Positions 1 to 9,423 of a stretch of DNA of 64,000 nt are shown in pieces (positions within the stretch are counted from its first letter, which is position 1; each line of letters starts with the position of its first letter). Location of the stretch: NCBI RefSeq assembly GCF_013300825.1, contig NZ_JAAIMY010000002.1, forward strand, positions 140,571 to 204,570, in the 5' to 3' direction. The stretch is from Blautia wexlerae. Its GTDB lineage: Bacteria; Bacillota; Clostridia; Lachnospirales; Lachnospiraceae. The notes beneath the pieces are model-generated. The model was not told the DNA's origin. It saw nothing but the letters and a program-made list of their open reading frames with translations, and ran no database searches. Position numbers and translations under genes: made by a program.

Positions 1-1
1 A

Positions 2-730
2 GGTGAAGCTACTTCCATGCAGACTTATGAAATGCTTCTCTATGGAACAGGTGAGAAACTGCTCAATGATGACAATAAATGGATCACAGGCAGTGACGGA
101 ATCAAAAATTCTCTGAATTTCCTGAATGACATTTATTCTAATGGATATGGACCATCCTTATCTCTCGTATTAAACGGACAGGCTGGAAATACATCTGCAA
201 GAGAGTATATGCCGCAGGGCAAACTTGGTATGAGCATTGATGGTATCTGGATTACAGGTAACTGGAAAGACACAGGAGCTTCTCCATGGGAAGATTATCA
301 GGACAAAGTAGGTCTTGCAGCAATGCCTACAAACGAAGGACAGGATCCTGGAACTGTTACAATGTCAGGCGGCTGGGCACTTTCTATTCCGGAAAATGCT
401 GACAACAAAGATCTTACATTCGATTTCATGGAACACATGATGAGCCCTGAAGTTTATCTGAAAGCAATCCTGGATCAGGGAAATATCTGTACAAGAACAG
501 ATGTAGCGGAAGAAGCAGATTATGTTGCACAGCCATTCTTTGAAAAGGCAACTTCATTCCTTGATACTGCATATTTCAGACCACAGAATGATCAGTACTC
601 TTCTGTATCAACATACATTCAGTCTATGGTTGAATCCGTAGTATCCGGAACAAGTGTTGAAGATGCAATGAAACAGTATAATACAGATGTATCAAGAACT
701 GTAGGCGAAGACAACGTAGCAGAACAGTAA
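2..730 (+). CDS. ABC sugar transporter solute-binding protein, C-terminal part (5' end outside window)
   Basis: The reading frame is open from the left edge, so the signal peptide and N-terminal lobe are missing; about 243 residues remain. The visible part has the features of family 1 extracellular sugar-binding proteins: a glycine-rich segment 'MSIDGIWITGNW', a 'SGGWALSIPENADNKDLTFDFMEH'-like hinge region with the usual GGWALSI pattern, and a C-terminal helical end with 'VEDAMKQYNTDVSRTV'. These proteins are lipid-anchored outside the membrane and deliver sugar to MalFG-type permeases, here the next two genes. The neighbouring alpha-mannosidase suggests a mannose-containing oligosaccharide as ligand, but that is an inference from context only. 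Confidence 0.9.
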   Translation, partial: GEATSMQTYEMLLYGTGEKLLNDDNKWITGSDGIKNSLNFLNDIYSNGYGPSLSLVLNGQAGNTSAREYMPQGKLGMSIDGIWITGNWKDTGASPWEDYQDKVGLAAMPTNEGQDPGTVTMSGGWALSIPENADNKDLTFDFMEHMMSPEVYLKAILDQGNICTRTDVAEEADYVAQPFFEKATSFLDTAYFRPQNDQYSSVSTYIQSMVESVVSGTSVEDAMKQYNTDVSRTVGEDNVAEQ

Positions 731-760
731 TAAACGTCTGAAGTTTCAGGCGGATGTCAC

Positions 761-796
761 AAAGGTGCTGTCTTGTACAGGCAGCGCCTTTGTTTT
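761..796 (+). terminator. Hairpin terminator between binding protein and permeases
   Basis: A 10-bp stem (761-770 with 782-791) closes a short loop and is followed by a T-rich run. Partial termination here would give more binding protein than permease, a common arrangement in sugar ABC loci. Confidence 0.7.
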
Positions 797-830
797 TGAA
801 AAAAATACAGATTAAAAGGAGGAAGTCGTA

Positions 831-1718
831 ATGGATCGTTCCTTGAAAAAGAAATACTGGGCAGACCAGGCTAAGAAATCAGTTCTTCTGATTCCGGCAC
901 TGGTGTTACTGCTGGCATTTTTCATTATTCCTATTGTTCTGACGGTATACTATTCTTTTACAAATATGGCTCTTACAGGAGCAGCAGCGCAGAACTTTCA
1001 GTTTATTGGTCTTGAAAATTATAAAAGAATTCTTTCTGATCCAAATACACTTGTAAGTATCAGAAACACATTTATCTTCCTGATCGGAAGCCTTGTAGGC
1101 CAGTCTGTTCTAGGCTTTTTGATTGCATATTTCATGAAGGGAAAGGCAAAAGCTTTCAGAAGCGTTGTTGGTCCATGTATCCTGGCAGGATGGGTTATGC
1201 CGGAGATCGTTGTTTCTCTTTGCTGTCTGGCATTCTTTGATGTTTCAGGTACATTTAACAAGATTATCGGAGCACTTCATATTCCGGGAGTTGACTTTAT
1301 TTATGGTCATCCGATGATGACGATCATTATTGCTAACGTATGGCATGGTACCGCATTCTCAATGCTGAACTTCCAGTCTGCACTGGATAACGTATCCGGA
1401 GATATAGAAGAAGCAGCCCGTGTAGACGGAGCTAACAGAATTCAGACACTGGTTCGTATTATTGTTCCGTGTATCAAAGATACAATTGCTACGAACACGA
1501 TGTTGAACACCCTTTCTACTTTAGGTGTATTTGGTCTGATCTGGGCACTGACAGGAGGCGGTCCTGGCATGTCTACCACAACACTTCCAATCTATATGTA
1601 CAATCAGGGACTGAAGAACTTCCAGTTAGGACAGGGAACAGCAGTAGGTATGATCCTTCTGTTTGTAGGTGCTGTGTGCAGTATTATTTATACCAGATTG
1701 TTAAAATCAGATGATTAG
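831..1718 (+). CDS. Sugar ABC transporter permease, MalF/UgpA type
   Basis: The 295-residue protein is an integral membrane permease of a carbohydrate ABC importer. The N-terminus is short and basic, followed by a first membrane span near residues 17-40 and about five further spans. The cytoplasmic EAA loop, which docks on the ATPase, is visible as 'EEAARVDGANRIQTLVRIIVP' around residues 189-209. An AGGAGG-like site lies just upstream of the ATG. Its stop is 11 bases before the next permease start, so the two are co-translated as a pair. No ATP-binding subunit is encoded nearby; such importers often share an MsmK-type ATPase encoded elsewhere. Confidence 0.93.
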   Translation: MDRSLKKKYWADQAKKSVLLIPALVLLLAFFIIPIVLTVYYSFTNMALTGAAAQNFQFIGLENYKRILSDPNTLVSIRNTFIFLIGSLVGQSVLGFLIAYFMKGKAKAFRSVVGPCILAGWVMPEIVVSLCCLAFFDVSGTFNKIIGALHIPGVDFIYGHPMMTIIIANVWHGTAFSMLNFQSALDNVSGDIEEAARVDGANRIQTLVRIIVPCIKDTIATNTMLNTLSTLGVFGLIWALTGGGPGMSTTTLPIYMYNQGLKNFQLGQGTAVGMILLFVGAVCSIIYTRLLKSDD

Positions 1719-1729
1719 GAGGAAAAGCA

Positions 1730-2551
1730 ATGAGTGAAAGATCTGTAAAAGCACTTCATTATATATTGCTGGCCATTATAGCACTTGTATTTGTGCTTCC
1801 TCTTATCTGGCTGGTTGTCGCATCATTTGATATGGGAGCAAATCAGTCTTTGAAATGGCCGGATCAGTGGACGTTCAGTAACTATGCAAATGTTCTTACA
1901 AATGCAAGTAATTTAAAGGGATTTGGAATCGGTCTTGTAATTGCCGGGGTACAGGCACTGGTTGTATGTGTGATTTCAGTACTGGCAGCATATCCTCTTT
2001 CCAGATATAACTTATGTTATAAAAAAGGCCTTATGTACGGAATTCTGTTTATGACAGCACTTCCAATGATTGCTGTAATCGTTCCTGTATATAAAATGTT
2101 TCTGAAAATAGGGTTACTTGACAGCATTCCAGGTGTTATCCTGTATTTATCAGCTTCTGCATTACCATATGGAATCTGGCTGATGAAGAACTTTATGGAT
2201 GCGATTCCGGTAGAACTGGAAGAAGCGGCATGGGTGGATGGTGCAACCACCATGCAGTCCATCAGAAAGATTGTATCTCCGCTGATGTTCCCTGGAATCT
2301 GCGTAGTATTTATCTATACATTTTCGGGAAGCTGGGGTAACTTCTTTATTCCGTACATTTTGTTAAGCAGTGCGGATAAACAGCCGGCAGCAGTTCTTCT
2401 GTATCAGTTCTTTGGACAGCATGGTTCTATCAGCTATGGACCACTGGCAGCATTTTCTGTAATTTATGCATTGCCATCTATCATACTGTACATTCTGTCA
2501 CAGAATTACATGTCAAAAGGATTTACAATGTCAGGTGCTGCAAAAGGCTGA
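1730..2551 (+). CDS. Sugar ABC transporter permease, MalG/UgpE type
   Basis: The second permease, 273 residues, forms the heterodimeric channel with the preceding MalF-type protein. A first span follows the basic start (residues about 8-30), and the EAA motif is seen as 'ELEEAAWVDGATTMQSIRKI' around residues 162-181, with about six membrane spans in all. The ribosome site AGGAGGAAAAGC precedes the ATG. It sits between its partner permease and the alpha-mannosidase, in the same direction and closely spaced, so the import and hydrolysis functions are probably transcribed together. Confidence 0.93.
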   Translation: MSERSVKALHYILLAIIALVFVLPLIWLVVASFDMGANQSLKWPDQWTFSNYANVLTNASNLKGFGIGLVIAGVQALVVCVISVLAAYPLSRYNLCYKKGLMYGILFMTALPMIAVIVPVYKMFLKIGLLDSIPGVILYLSASALPYGIWLMKNFMDAIPVELEEAAWVDGATTMQSIRKIVSPLMFPGICVVFIYTFSGSWGNFFIPYILLSSADKQPAAVLLYQFFGQHGSISYGPLAAFSVIYALPSIILYILSQNYMSKGFTMSGAAKG

Positions 2552-2585
2552 TGCTTTTAAAATACAATAACCGGGAGGTAGAAAA

Positions 2586-5500
2586 ATGGTTCTCATTAAA
2601 GAACGTATTGGCAAAATGCTGGAATACTTAAAAGAACAGATTTATCCGGAAAGCATGCCAATCCAGAAGTATCGCATGATCAAAACAGATAAACGATTTG
2701 AGAATGTGGCAGATCTTGATACTTCTGACTGGAAAGAATTTACAAATACAGAGCTTTGGGGCGGTCACAGAGAGTATTACTGGTTTGAGACTTTTATAAC
2801 TGTTCCGAAAGAATTTGACGGGAAATGCGTCGTATATGAACTTCTGACAGGAAGAGAAGCAGAGTGGGATGCGACCAATCCACAGTTTACAATCTATGTA
2901 AATGGTACGCTTGTTCAGGGATTGGATGTAAATCACAGAGAAATTATCCTTGCAGAACAGGCAAAAGCCGGAACACAGTACAGAATTATCCTCTCTGCTT
3001 TTACAGGAGATCAGAATTTCAGTCTGAAGCTGGATTCAAAATTAAAAGTTCTGGACAGAAAAACAGAGAAGTATTTCTATGATCTTTCTGTTCCATACGA
3101 AACAGCACGTCTGTTAAATCCAGATGACAAAGCGTATATTACTATTATTCAGGCTTTAAATGATTCTCTGAATCTTCTGGATATGAGAAAAGAAGGCTCA
3201 ACGGAATATTACGAGAGCCTGGAAAGCGCACAGGAATTTATTACAAAAGAATTTTATGAGAAACATTGTGACAAAGAACAGGAACCGGTTGTCTGCTGCG
3301 TAGGTCATACACATATTGACTGTGCATGGTTATGGACCTTAAAGGTAACAGAAGACAAATCCGTGAGAAGTTTTTCAACGGTATTAAATCTGATGAAAGA
3401 ATATCCGGAATATATTTTCATGTCCAGCCAGCCTCAGCTGTATAAATATGTAAAGAAAAATGCACCACAGGTTTATGAACAAATCAAAGAGCGTGTAAAA
3501 GAAGGACGCTGGGAGACAGAGGGTGGTATGTTTGTAGAAGCAGACTGTAATCTGGCATCAGGTGAAGCTCTTGTCCGTCAGTTCATGCATGGGAAAAAGT
3601 TCTTTAAAGATGAGTTTGAAACAGATAATAAGATTCTGTGGCTTCCGGACGTCTTTGGATATTCAGCGGCGCTTCCTCAGATCATGCAGAAATGCGGTAT
3701 TCCATATTTCATGACAACAAAGATCAGCTGGAATGAGCTAAATAAAATGCCGTATGATACTTTTGAATGGGAAGGAATCGATGGTAGCAGAGTTCTGACT
3801 CATTTTATACCGACAAGGGATTACAATAAGGCTGCTGTGGAAGGTGGCACGGAAACAGAGCATTTTACAACGTATAATGGTTTCCTGAACCCAAGTCAGA
3901 TGAAAGGCGGATGGGCCCGTTATAGCCAGAAGGAATTGAACGAAGAGGTTCTTTGCAGTTTCGGATTTGGCGATGGCGGCGGTGGCCCTACAAAAGAACA
4001 GCTTGAAAATCAGAGACGTATGAGTCAGGGAATTCCGGGATGCCCGAGGACAAAAATGGCTACGGCACTTGATTTCTTCAAGAGACTGGATGAAGAGACA
4101 AAAGGCAGCAAATATCTTCCTTCATGGGTTGGAGAATTATATCTGGAATATCATAGAGGAACATATACTTCTATGGCAAGAAATAAGAAATACAACCGAA
4201 AAGCGGAGCTGGCTTATCAGGATGAAGAAACCTATGCAGCAATGGATGAAGTGCTGACAGGAAATACATATCCGAAAGATGCGCTTTATGAAGGCTGGGA
4301 AGTGATCCTCAGAAATCAGTTCCATGATATTTTACCTGGATCTTCGATTAAAGAAGTATATGAGGATTCAAAAAAAGAATATGAGAAGATATTTGCAGAA
4401 AACAAAGAGTTAAAAACTGCTTCTCTTGGAAGTCTTGTAAGAAATGTAGATGCACCTTTACATGCGGTTGTTGTATTTAATCCAAACAGCAGCGAAGTTC
4501 CGGGAATTGTTTCCTTTATTTGTCCAGAGGAGATTAAGAATCCGGTATTGAAAGATAATGGAAATACAGTTGCAATTCAGAAAGCGGGAGATACATATAT
4601 CTTTACTGCTGCGGGTGTACCATCTAAAGGATATAAAACTTATGTTCTCGAAGACGGAGAAGAGAATTCAGAAGAGATTTCCATGGATGTCTCTGTAAAA
4701 CATATGGAGAATGACTGGTTTGCAGTTGATTATAACGAAAAAGGCCAGTTCGCAAAGATTTACGATAAATCAGCGAAGAGACAGATACTTAAAGAAGGAA
4801 AAGCCGGCAATGTGATCATCAGCTATGAGGATCGTCCGCATAATTACGATGCGTGGGATGTAAATAATTATTATACAGAGAAATCATGGGAAATCGATGA
4901 TGTTTCTTCTATGGAAGTAACAGAAAACGGACCGGTAAGAGCGTGTGTCAGAATTGAGAGAAAATATCTGGATTCTGTGATCGTTCAGAAAATCTATCTG
5001 TATCATGATATTCCGAGAATTGATATTAAAAATATAATTGACTGGAAAGAACATCAGATTTTTGTTAAGGATTATTTCCCTGTAGACGTACATACCAATG
5101 AAGCAACATTTGACATTCAGTATGGTAATGTAAAACGTCCGACTCACGCAAACACTTCATGGGATTTTGCTAAATTTGAAGTATGCCATCATAAGTGGAT
5201 GGATGTGAGCGAAGAAGGATACGGTGTAAGTTTCCTGAATGACTGTAAATTTGGTGTTGGTGTACATGGAAGTGAAGTCGGACTTTCCATGTTGAAATCT
5301 GCAATCTATCCAAATCCGGATGCCGATAAGGAGCACCATGAATTTACATATTCTATCTATCCTCATGCAGAAAACTGGACGGATGCAAACACAGTTGCCC
5401 AGGCATATGAATTAAATAACCCGATGACCGCTGTTGTCAAAGAAAATGAGGGCGGAAAACTTGCAGGAGAATATTCATTATTCAAGGTTGATCAGAATAA

Positions 5501-5735
5501 TGTGATAATCGAAACGGTTAAAAAAGCAGAAAACGGAGAAGACCTGATCGTTCGTATGTATGAGTGTTACAACAGAAGGACAAATGTAGTTCTCACCTGT
5601 GGGGAGAAAATTGCAGATGTGACTGAATGTAATCTTCTGGAAGAAGAAGAACAGCCGGTATCTTGCACAGAGCATACGGTTTCCTTTGCTATCAAGCCAT
5701 ATGAGATTAAAACATTAAAGATCAGACGAAAATAA
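2586..5735 (+). CDS. Alpha-mannosidase, glycoside hydrolase family 38
   Basis: A 1049-residue cytoplasmic GH38 enzyme without a signal peptide, expected to remove alpha-linked mannose from imported oligosaccharides with a zinc ion at the active site. The zinc-binding 'HTHID' lies at residues 241-245, the nucleophile is the aspartate of 'LPDVFGY' (D355), and a further zinc histidine is in 'QFHDILPG' near residue 580. The order is the usual one: N-terminal beta region (about 1-220), catalytic barrel (about 230-520), middle helical domain, then the C-terminal beta-sandwich domains. The length matches the bacterial family. The start is set by a GGGAGGT site seven bases before ATG. Substrate linkage cannot be read from sequence. 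Confidence 0.95.
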   Translation: MVLIKERIGKMLEYLKEQIYPESMPIQKYRMIKTDKRFENVADLDTSDWKEFTNTELWGGHREYYWFETFITVPKEFDGKCVVYELLTGREAEWDATNPQFTIYVNGTLVQGLDVNHREIILAEQAKAGTQYRIILSAFTGDQNFSLKLDSKLKVLDRKTEKYFYDLSVPYETARLLNPDDKAYITIIQALNDSLNLLDMRKEGSTEYYESLESAQEFITKEFYEKHCDKEQEPVVCCVGHTHIDCAWLWTLKVTEDKSVRSFSTVLNLMKEYPEYIFMSSQPQLYKYVKKNAPQVYEQIKERVKEGRWETEGGMFVEADCNLASGEALVRQFMHGKKFFKDEFETDNKILWLPDVFGYSAALPQIMQKCGIPYFMTTKISWNELNKMPYDTFEWEGIDGSRVLTHFIPTRDYNKAAVEGGTETEHFTTYNGFLNPSQMKGGWARYSQKELNEEVLCSFGFGDGGGGPTKEQLENQRRMSQGIPGCPRTKMATALDFFKRLDEETKGSKYLPSWVGELYLEYHRGTYTSMARNKKYNRKAELAYQDEETYAAMDEVLTGNTYPKDALYEGWEVILRNQFHDILPGSSIKEVYEDSKKEYEKIFAENKELKTASLGSLVRNVDAPLHAVVVFNPNSSEVPGIVSFICPEEIKNPVLKDNGNTVAIQKAGDTYIFTAAGVPSKGYKTYVLEDGEENSEEISMDVSVKHMENDWFAVDYNEKGQFAKIYDKSAKRQILKEGKAGNVIISYEDRPHNYDAWDVNNYYTEKSWEIDDVSSMEVTENGPVRACVRIERKYLDSVIVQKIYLYHDIPRIDIKNIIDWKEHQIFVKDYFPVDVHTNEATFDIQYGNVKRPTHANTSWDFAKFEVCHHKWMDVSEEGYGVSFLNDCKFGVGVHGSEVGLSMLKSAIYPNPDADKEHHEFTYSIYPHAENWTDANTVAQAYELNNPMTAVVKENEGGKLAGEYSLFKVDQNNVIIETVKKAENGEDLIVRMYECYNRRTNVVLTCGEKIADVTECNLLEEEEQPVSCTEHTVSFAIKPYEIKTLKIRRK

Positions 5736-5756
5736 ATCAAACAGGATAAAAATAAG

Positions 5757-5782
5757 AGGAGGGACGATGTTCCCTCCTTTTT
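5757..5782 (+). terminator. Hairpin terminator after the mannosidase
   Basis: An 8-bp GC-rich stem (5757-5764 with 5771-5778) is followed directly by a run of T. It separates the transporter-mannosidase part from the downstream kinase genes and may be a partial stop. Confidence 0.75.
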
Positions 5783-5804
5783 ATAACTAAAAGGATACGA
5801 TGAT

Positions 5805-6761
5805 ATGGAATATGAAACAGGAATAAAAATTAGAAAAAAAGAGTGGGATGTTTTCGTTTTTGGAGATGCGAATATTGACCTGATCATTCCAAATGTGAAG
5901 CATTTACCATGTGCGGGACAGGAAGAACTTGTTGATACGATGAAAACTTTTGTGGGAGGCGGCGCAGCCCTTTTCACACTTGGACTTGGCAGACTTGGAA
6001 TGCATTGCGCATTTCAGGGCGTAATCGGAGACGATTTGTACGGTGAATTTATATTGCAGGAATTTAAAGAAAAAAATATCGACACCAGATTTGTAAGCAA
6101 AAGTAAAGAAACAGGAACAGGAATTTCGCTGAGTTTCACAAATGAACAGGATAGAGGATTTCTGACTTATCAGGGTGGAAATGCAAAGGTAAATATTCAA
6201 AATATAAACCTGGAAGAAGTGTCTAAAGCCAGACACATCCATATAACAGGATACGAAGGAAACAGAAATCATCGGGAATATCTGCAATTTATGAAAACTC
6301 TGAAGCAGAGGCAGGATGTTACGATTTCTTTTGATCTGGGATGGGATCCGGAAGAAATCTGGGATCGCAAAATATATGAATTGTTTCCTTATATAGATGT
6401 GCTGTTTATGAATGAGACAGAAGCTGTCCATTACAGTGGACTTGAAAATGTAAAAAAGGCGGCGGAGAAATTTGCGTCTATGTGTGGAACCGCAGTGGTA
6501 AAACTTGGAAAAAATGGTTCCCTGGCGGTAAAAAATGGAAAGTTGTATCAGGTGAATCCTTTTGCGGTACAGGTTCGGGATACTACCGGAGCAGGAGATT
6601 CTTTTAATGCTGGGTTTGTGTATGGATTTCTTATGGATAAAGACACAGAGGAATGTCTGAGACTGGGAAATGCATGCGGAGCATTAAGTGTGACTGCACT
6701 TGGCGGGAACAGTGCGTTTCCGGCTAGAAAATATCTGGATGACTTTCTGAGTGCGGAATAA
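5805..6761 (+). CDS. PfkB-family carbohydrate kinase
   Basis: A 318-residue ribokinase-type sugar kinase that transfers phosphate from ATP to a sugar hydroxyl in the cytoplasm. The family signatures are present: an N-terminal 'GDANIDLI' strand, the substrate-side glycine pair 'GGGAALFTLGLGRLG' near residues 48-62, and the C-terminal ATP/anion-hole signature 'DTTGAGDSFNAGF' with the catalytic base D265. The substrate cannot be told from sequence; a hexose released by the mannosidase or by the GH4 enzyme is plausible from context. It lies 21 bases before the GH4 gene, so the two are probably co-expressed. Confidence 0.9.
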   Translation: MEYETGIKIRKKEWDVFVFGDANIDLIIPNVKHLPCAGQEELVDTMKTFVGGGAALFTLGLGRLGMHCAFQGVIGDDLYGEFILQEFKEKNIDTRFVSKSKETGTGISLSFTNEQDRGFLTYQGGNAKVNIQNINLEEVSKARHIHITGYEGNRNHREYLQFMKTLKQRQDVTISFDLGWDPEEIWDRKIYELFPYIDVLFMNETEAVHYSGLENVKKAAEKFASMCGTAVVKLGKNGSLAVKNGKLYQVNPFAVQVRDTTGAGDSFNAGFVYGFLMDKDTEECLRLGNACGALSVTALGGNSAFPARKYLDDFLSAE

Positions 6762-6782
6762 TAAAGAAAGGGGCAGCGAAAG

Positions 6783-8129
6783 ATGAAAATTGCAGTAATA
6801 GGTGGCGCAGGAGTGCGCACGGTTATTTTTATTAATGGTCTTTTGAGGAGATATAAAAAGCTCAATATTGATGAAGTTTCTCTGTTTGATATTAATAAAG
6901 AAAAACTTGACATTATTGGAAAACTTTGTATGTATGTGGTGGAAAGGGAGAAAAAAGATCTGAGAATTACTCTTTGTGATACATGTGAAGAGGCTGTGGC
7001 AGGCACTGATTATATTGTAACTACGCTGCGTGTAGGCGGCGACCATTCCAGGGTACAGGATGAACGGGCAGCATTAAATGCGGGAGTGATTGGTCAGGAA
7101 ACTACCGGTGCAGGCGGATTTTCTATGGCAGCAAGAACAATTCCGGTATTATTGGATTATTGCAGGATTTTTCAAAAATATGCGCCGGATGCCTGGATTT
7201 TTAATTTTTCTAATCCTTCAGGGCTTGTAACTCAGGCACTTACGCAGGCAGGGTATGATAAAGTGATAGGAATCTGTGATGCGCCCAGTGCGACGAAATT
7301 CAGAATGGCAGAGAGGCTTGGTGTGGAGGAAGATGAACTATATGTGGAGTTTTTTGGAATAAATCATTTGTCCTGGATTTCCAGTGTGAAGAAGAAGGGA
7401 AAGGAAATTCTTTCTGAACTGGTAAATGATGAAATTTTTCTGGATTCCATGCAGGAGTTTAAGACGATGGATCCGGAAGCTATCAGAAGCAGTAAAATGT
7501 TGCCAAATGAGTATCTATATTATTATTATCACAGAGAAAAGGCTTTGGAACATATTTTAAACAGCGAAAATACCAGAGGAGAAGCGATAGAGAAAATCAA
7601 TCAGCAGATGATGAAGGAACTTTCGGGAATGGATATCAATGCAGATCCGGAAGAGGCGCTTCAGACGTTTCTGTACTATATGCAGGTCAGAGAAAACTCC
7701 TATATGAGTGTTGAGTCCGGAGTAAGTGCCAGACCTCTGCTTGAAAAAGGAAAGCTTCCGGTTCCGGAAGGAATGGGATATGCCGGTGTTATGCTGGACT
7801 GTATAGAAGGAATGCAGAGCGAAGAGGGAAAATACCTGGTTTTGTGTATTAAAAATCAGGGCAGTCTGAACTTCCTGGATAATGACGATATTGTTGAAGT
7901 TACCTGTAGGGTTTCAAGCAGAGGAATTGAGCCTGTGGAGTTTGGAAAAATTCCTCTTTATTGTGAAAATCTGATCCGAACGGTAAAATCATATGAAAAA
8001 TGCAGCATAGAAGCAATCGTAACAAATGACAGAGAAAAAGCAGTATGGGCACTGGCCATGAATCCATTGGTAAATTCCTGGTCTGTTGCCAGAAAACTGG
8101 AAGAGGAATTTTATAATGCGCGGTCTTGA
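6783..8129 (+). CDS. Glycoside hydrolase family 4, NAD- and metal-dependent (6-phospho-glycosidase-like)
   Basis: A 448-residue GH4 protein. The family uses NAD+ and a divalent metal to cleave mostly phosphorylated glycosides by a redox-elimination path. The N-terminal Rossmann motif 'GGAGVRT' binds NAD. The 'FSNPSG' motif follows, and the metal ligands correspond to C165 in 'CDAP' and H195 in 'GINHLSW'. In well-studied 6-phospho-beta-glucosidases the first metal motif reads CNxP, so CDAP is a variant. Exact specificity (6-phospho-beta-glucoside or another) cannot be assigned. A PfkB kinase directly upstream and a ROK kinase downstream suggest that phosphorylated sugars are handled here. Confidence 0.88.
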   Translation: MKIAVIGGAGVRTVIFINGLLRRYKKLNIDEVSLFDINKEKLDIIGKLCMYVVEREKKDLRITLCDTCEEAVAGTDYIVTTLRVGGDHSRVQDERAALNAGVIGQETTGAGGFSMAARTIPVLLDYCRIFQKYAPDAWIFNFSNPSGLVTQALTQAGYDKVIGICDAPSATKFRMAERLGVEEDELYVEFFGINHLSWISSVKKKGKEILSELVNDEIFLDSMQEFKTMDPEAIRSSKMLPNEYLYYYYHREKALEHILNSENTRGEAIEKINQQMMKELSGMDINADPEEALQTFLYYMQVRENSYMSVESGVSARPLLEKGKLPVPEGMGYAGVMLDCIEGMQSEEGKYLVLCIKNQGSLNFLDNDDIVEVTCRVSSRGIEPVEFGKIPLYCENLIRTVKSYEKCSIEAIVTNDREKAVWALAMNPLVNSWSVARKLEEEFYNARS

Positions 8130-8239
8130 GAGAGGATTTCTTTTGTGATATACTAAATCGGAATCAGGGGATAAGCGCAATACTATATAAGGAAAGGAAA
8201 GTTGTATTTCGGTGAAAGAATACAGCCAGGAAATTTATT

Positions 8240-9130
8240 ATGAAATATGCGGTAGCGATTGATATAGGCGGAACAAATACAAGAGTTGCACTCGTTAATG
8301 AGAAACTGGAGATTACAGACAGACAGCAGTTTTCTACAAATCCGGAGAATCCGGAAGAAACTCTTGGGAAAATTGCGGAGGTGATCAAAGGATATGATCA
8401 TGCGATTGTAGGAGTGGGAATGTCGTGCCCGGGACCTCTTGATTTGGTAAACGGCAGAATTATCACACCTCCGAATTTAAGAGGGGACTGGCATCATCTG
8501 GCAGTTGCCGAGAAATTAAAAAATATGATTGATATTCCGGTATATTTAAATAATGACGGAAATCTGGCAGCACTTGCGGAATCAGTAGCCGGGGAGGGAA
8601 AAGATTATAGATTTGTTCAGTTTCTGACGATTTCCACAGGAATTGGTTCTGGTTTTGTGATTGATAAAAAAATTTTTCAGGGAGCTCATGGCTGGGCGAA
8701 TGAAGTAGAGAACACGATTATGATGCAGGATGGTCCGTCACATGGCACGATTCTTCCGGGAGGTATTGAGGCAATCAGCAGCGGAACGGCTATCACCGTG
8801 CGTGCGAGAAAAGCCGGACTCGATGTAAAACATGCAGGAGAAGTCAATGATCTGGCTCTTGCCGGAAATGAAACTGCAAAGAAAATCATGATGGATGCGA
8901 AACAGCATCTTGCCAATTTCATTGCGGCCATTTATAATCTTGTTGATCCGGATATCGTGATACTGGGCGGCTCTGTGGCAATTAAGGTGGATGGCTTTGT
9001 ACAGGAAGTAGAGGAGCTTGTAAAGAGTAAAGTCTACGAAGCTCAGAGACCATTTATTAAGGTAAGAAAATCTACATTAAATGAAGATTCCGGACTGATT
9101 GGAGCTGCATATCTGGCTTTTTCAAAATAG
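8240..9130 (+). CDS. ROK-family sugar kinase (glucokinase/N-acylhexosamine kinase-like)
   Basis: A 296-residue protein with the ASKHA fold. The phosphate-binding 'DIGGTNTRVALV' is at the N-terminus and the catalytic aspartate is D106 in 'NNDGNLAAL'. The later 'TISTGIGSGFVID' and 'LGGSV' segments also fit ROK. It has no N-terminal helix-turn-helix, so it is a kinase rather than a repressor. It is unusual that the ROK zinc motif (CxCGxxGCxE) is absent: the aligned segment 'HGTILPGGIEAISSGTA' has no cysteine. The sugar is unknown; mannose, glucose or an N-acetylated hexosamine are candidates. It closes the sugar locus. Confidence 0.87.
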   Translation: MKYAVAIDIGGTNTRVALVNEKLEITDRQQFSTNPENPEETLGKIAEVIKGYDHAIVGVGMSCPGPLDLVNGRIITPPNLRGDWHHLAVAEKLKNMIDIPVYLNNDGNLAALAESVAGEGKDYRFVQFLTISTGIGSGFVIDKKIFQGAHGWANEVENTIMMQDGPSHGTILPGGIEAISSGTAITVRARKAGLDVKHAGEVNDLALAGNETAKKIMMDAKQHLANFIAAIYNLVDPDIVILGGSVAIKVDGFVQEVEELVKSKVYEAQRPFIKVRKSTLNEDSGLIGAAYLAFSK

Positions 9131-9234
9131 GAAGAGCTTTAAGCTAAATGAACAGTGGCAGTAGTTGTCTGCAAGCATATCTGGCAGGTATCCGGGAGAC
9201 ATTAGTAAAATTAAGAAGGTAATGGCATATAATT

Positions 9235-9423
9235 ATGAAACGGCTGATCATAAAAAACAAAAGAAAAATATGGTGTTGGTTTTTGCTTATCATTTTTTTG
9301 ATATTGGCTTGCAGGGCTGCTTATGTTACGGGCAATGGAGCGGGACAGACGAGAGATGATGAAGTAAAAGAAGAACAGGTAAAGAATGAAGCAATACAGG
9401 ATGAAATGGAGAAATTATGCTGA
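9235..9423 (+). CDS. Possible small membrane-anchored protein (62 residues), uncertain
   Basis: A short frame with a basic start, one hydrophobic segment (about residues 12-31, 'WCWFLLIIFLILACRAAYV') and a charged Glu/Lys/Asp tail. Its stop overlaps the tcdA start codon by a few bases (9417-9423), as expected for translational coupling. The weak point is the ribosome site: the nearest purine-rich stretch lies too far upstream. No family is recognised. It may be a real single-span protein or chance. Confidence 0.4.
   Translation: MKRLIIKNKRKIWCWFLLIIFLILACRAAYVTGNGAGQTRDDEVKEEQVKNEAIQDEMEKLC

Noticed and set aside
9165..9359. 64-codon frame overlapping the small membrane frame before tcdA
   Set aside because: No ribosome site, no domain; the other frame at 9235 couples better to tcdA.
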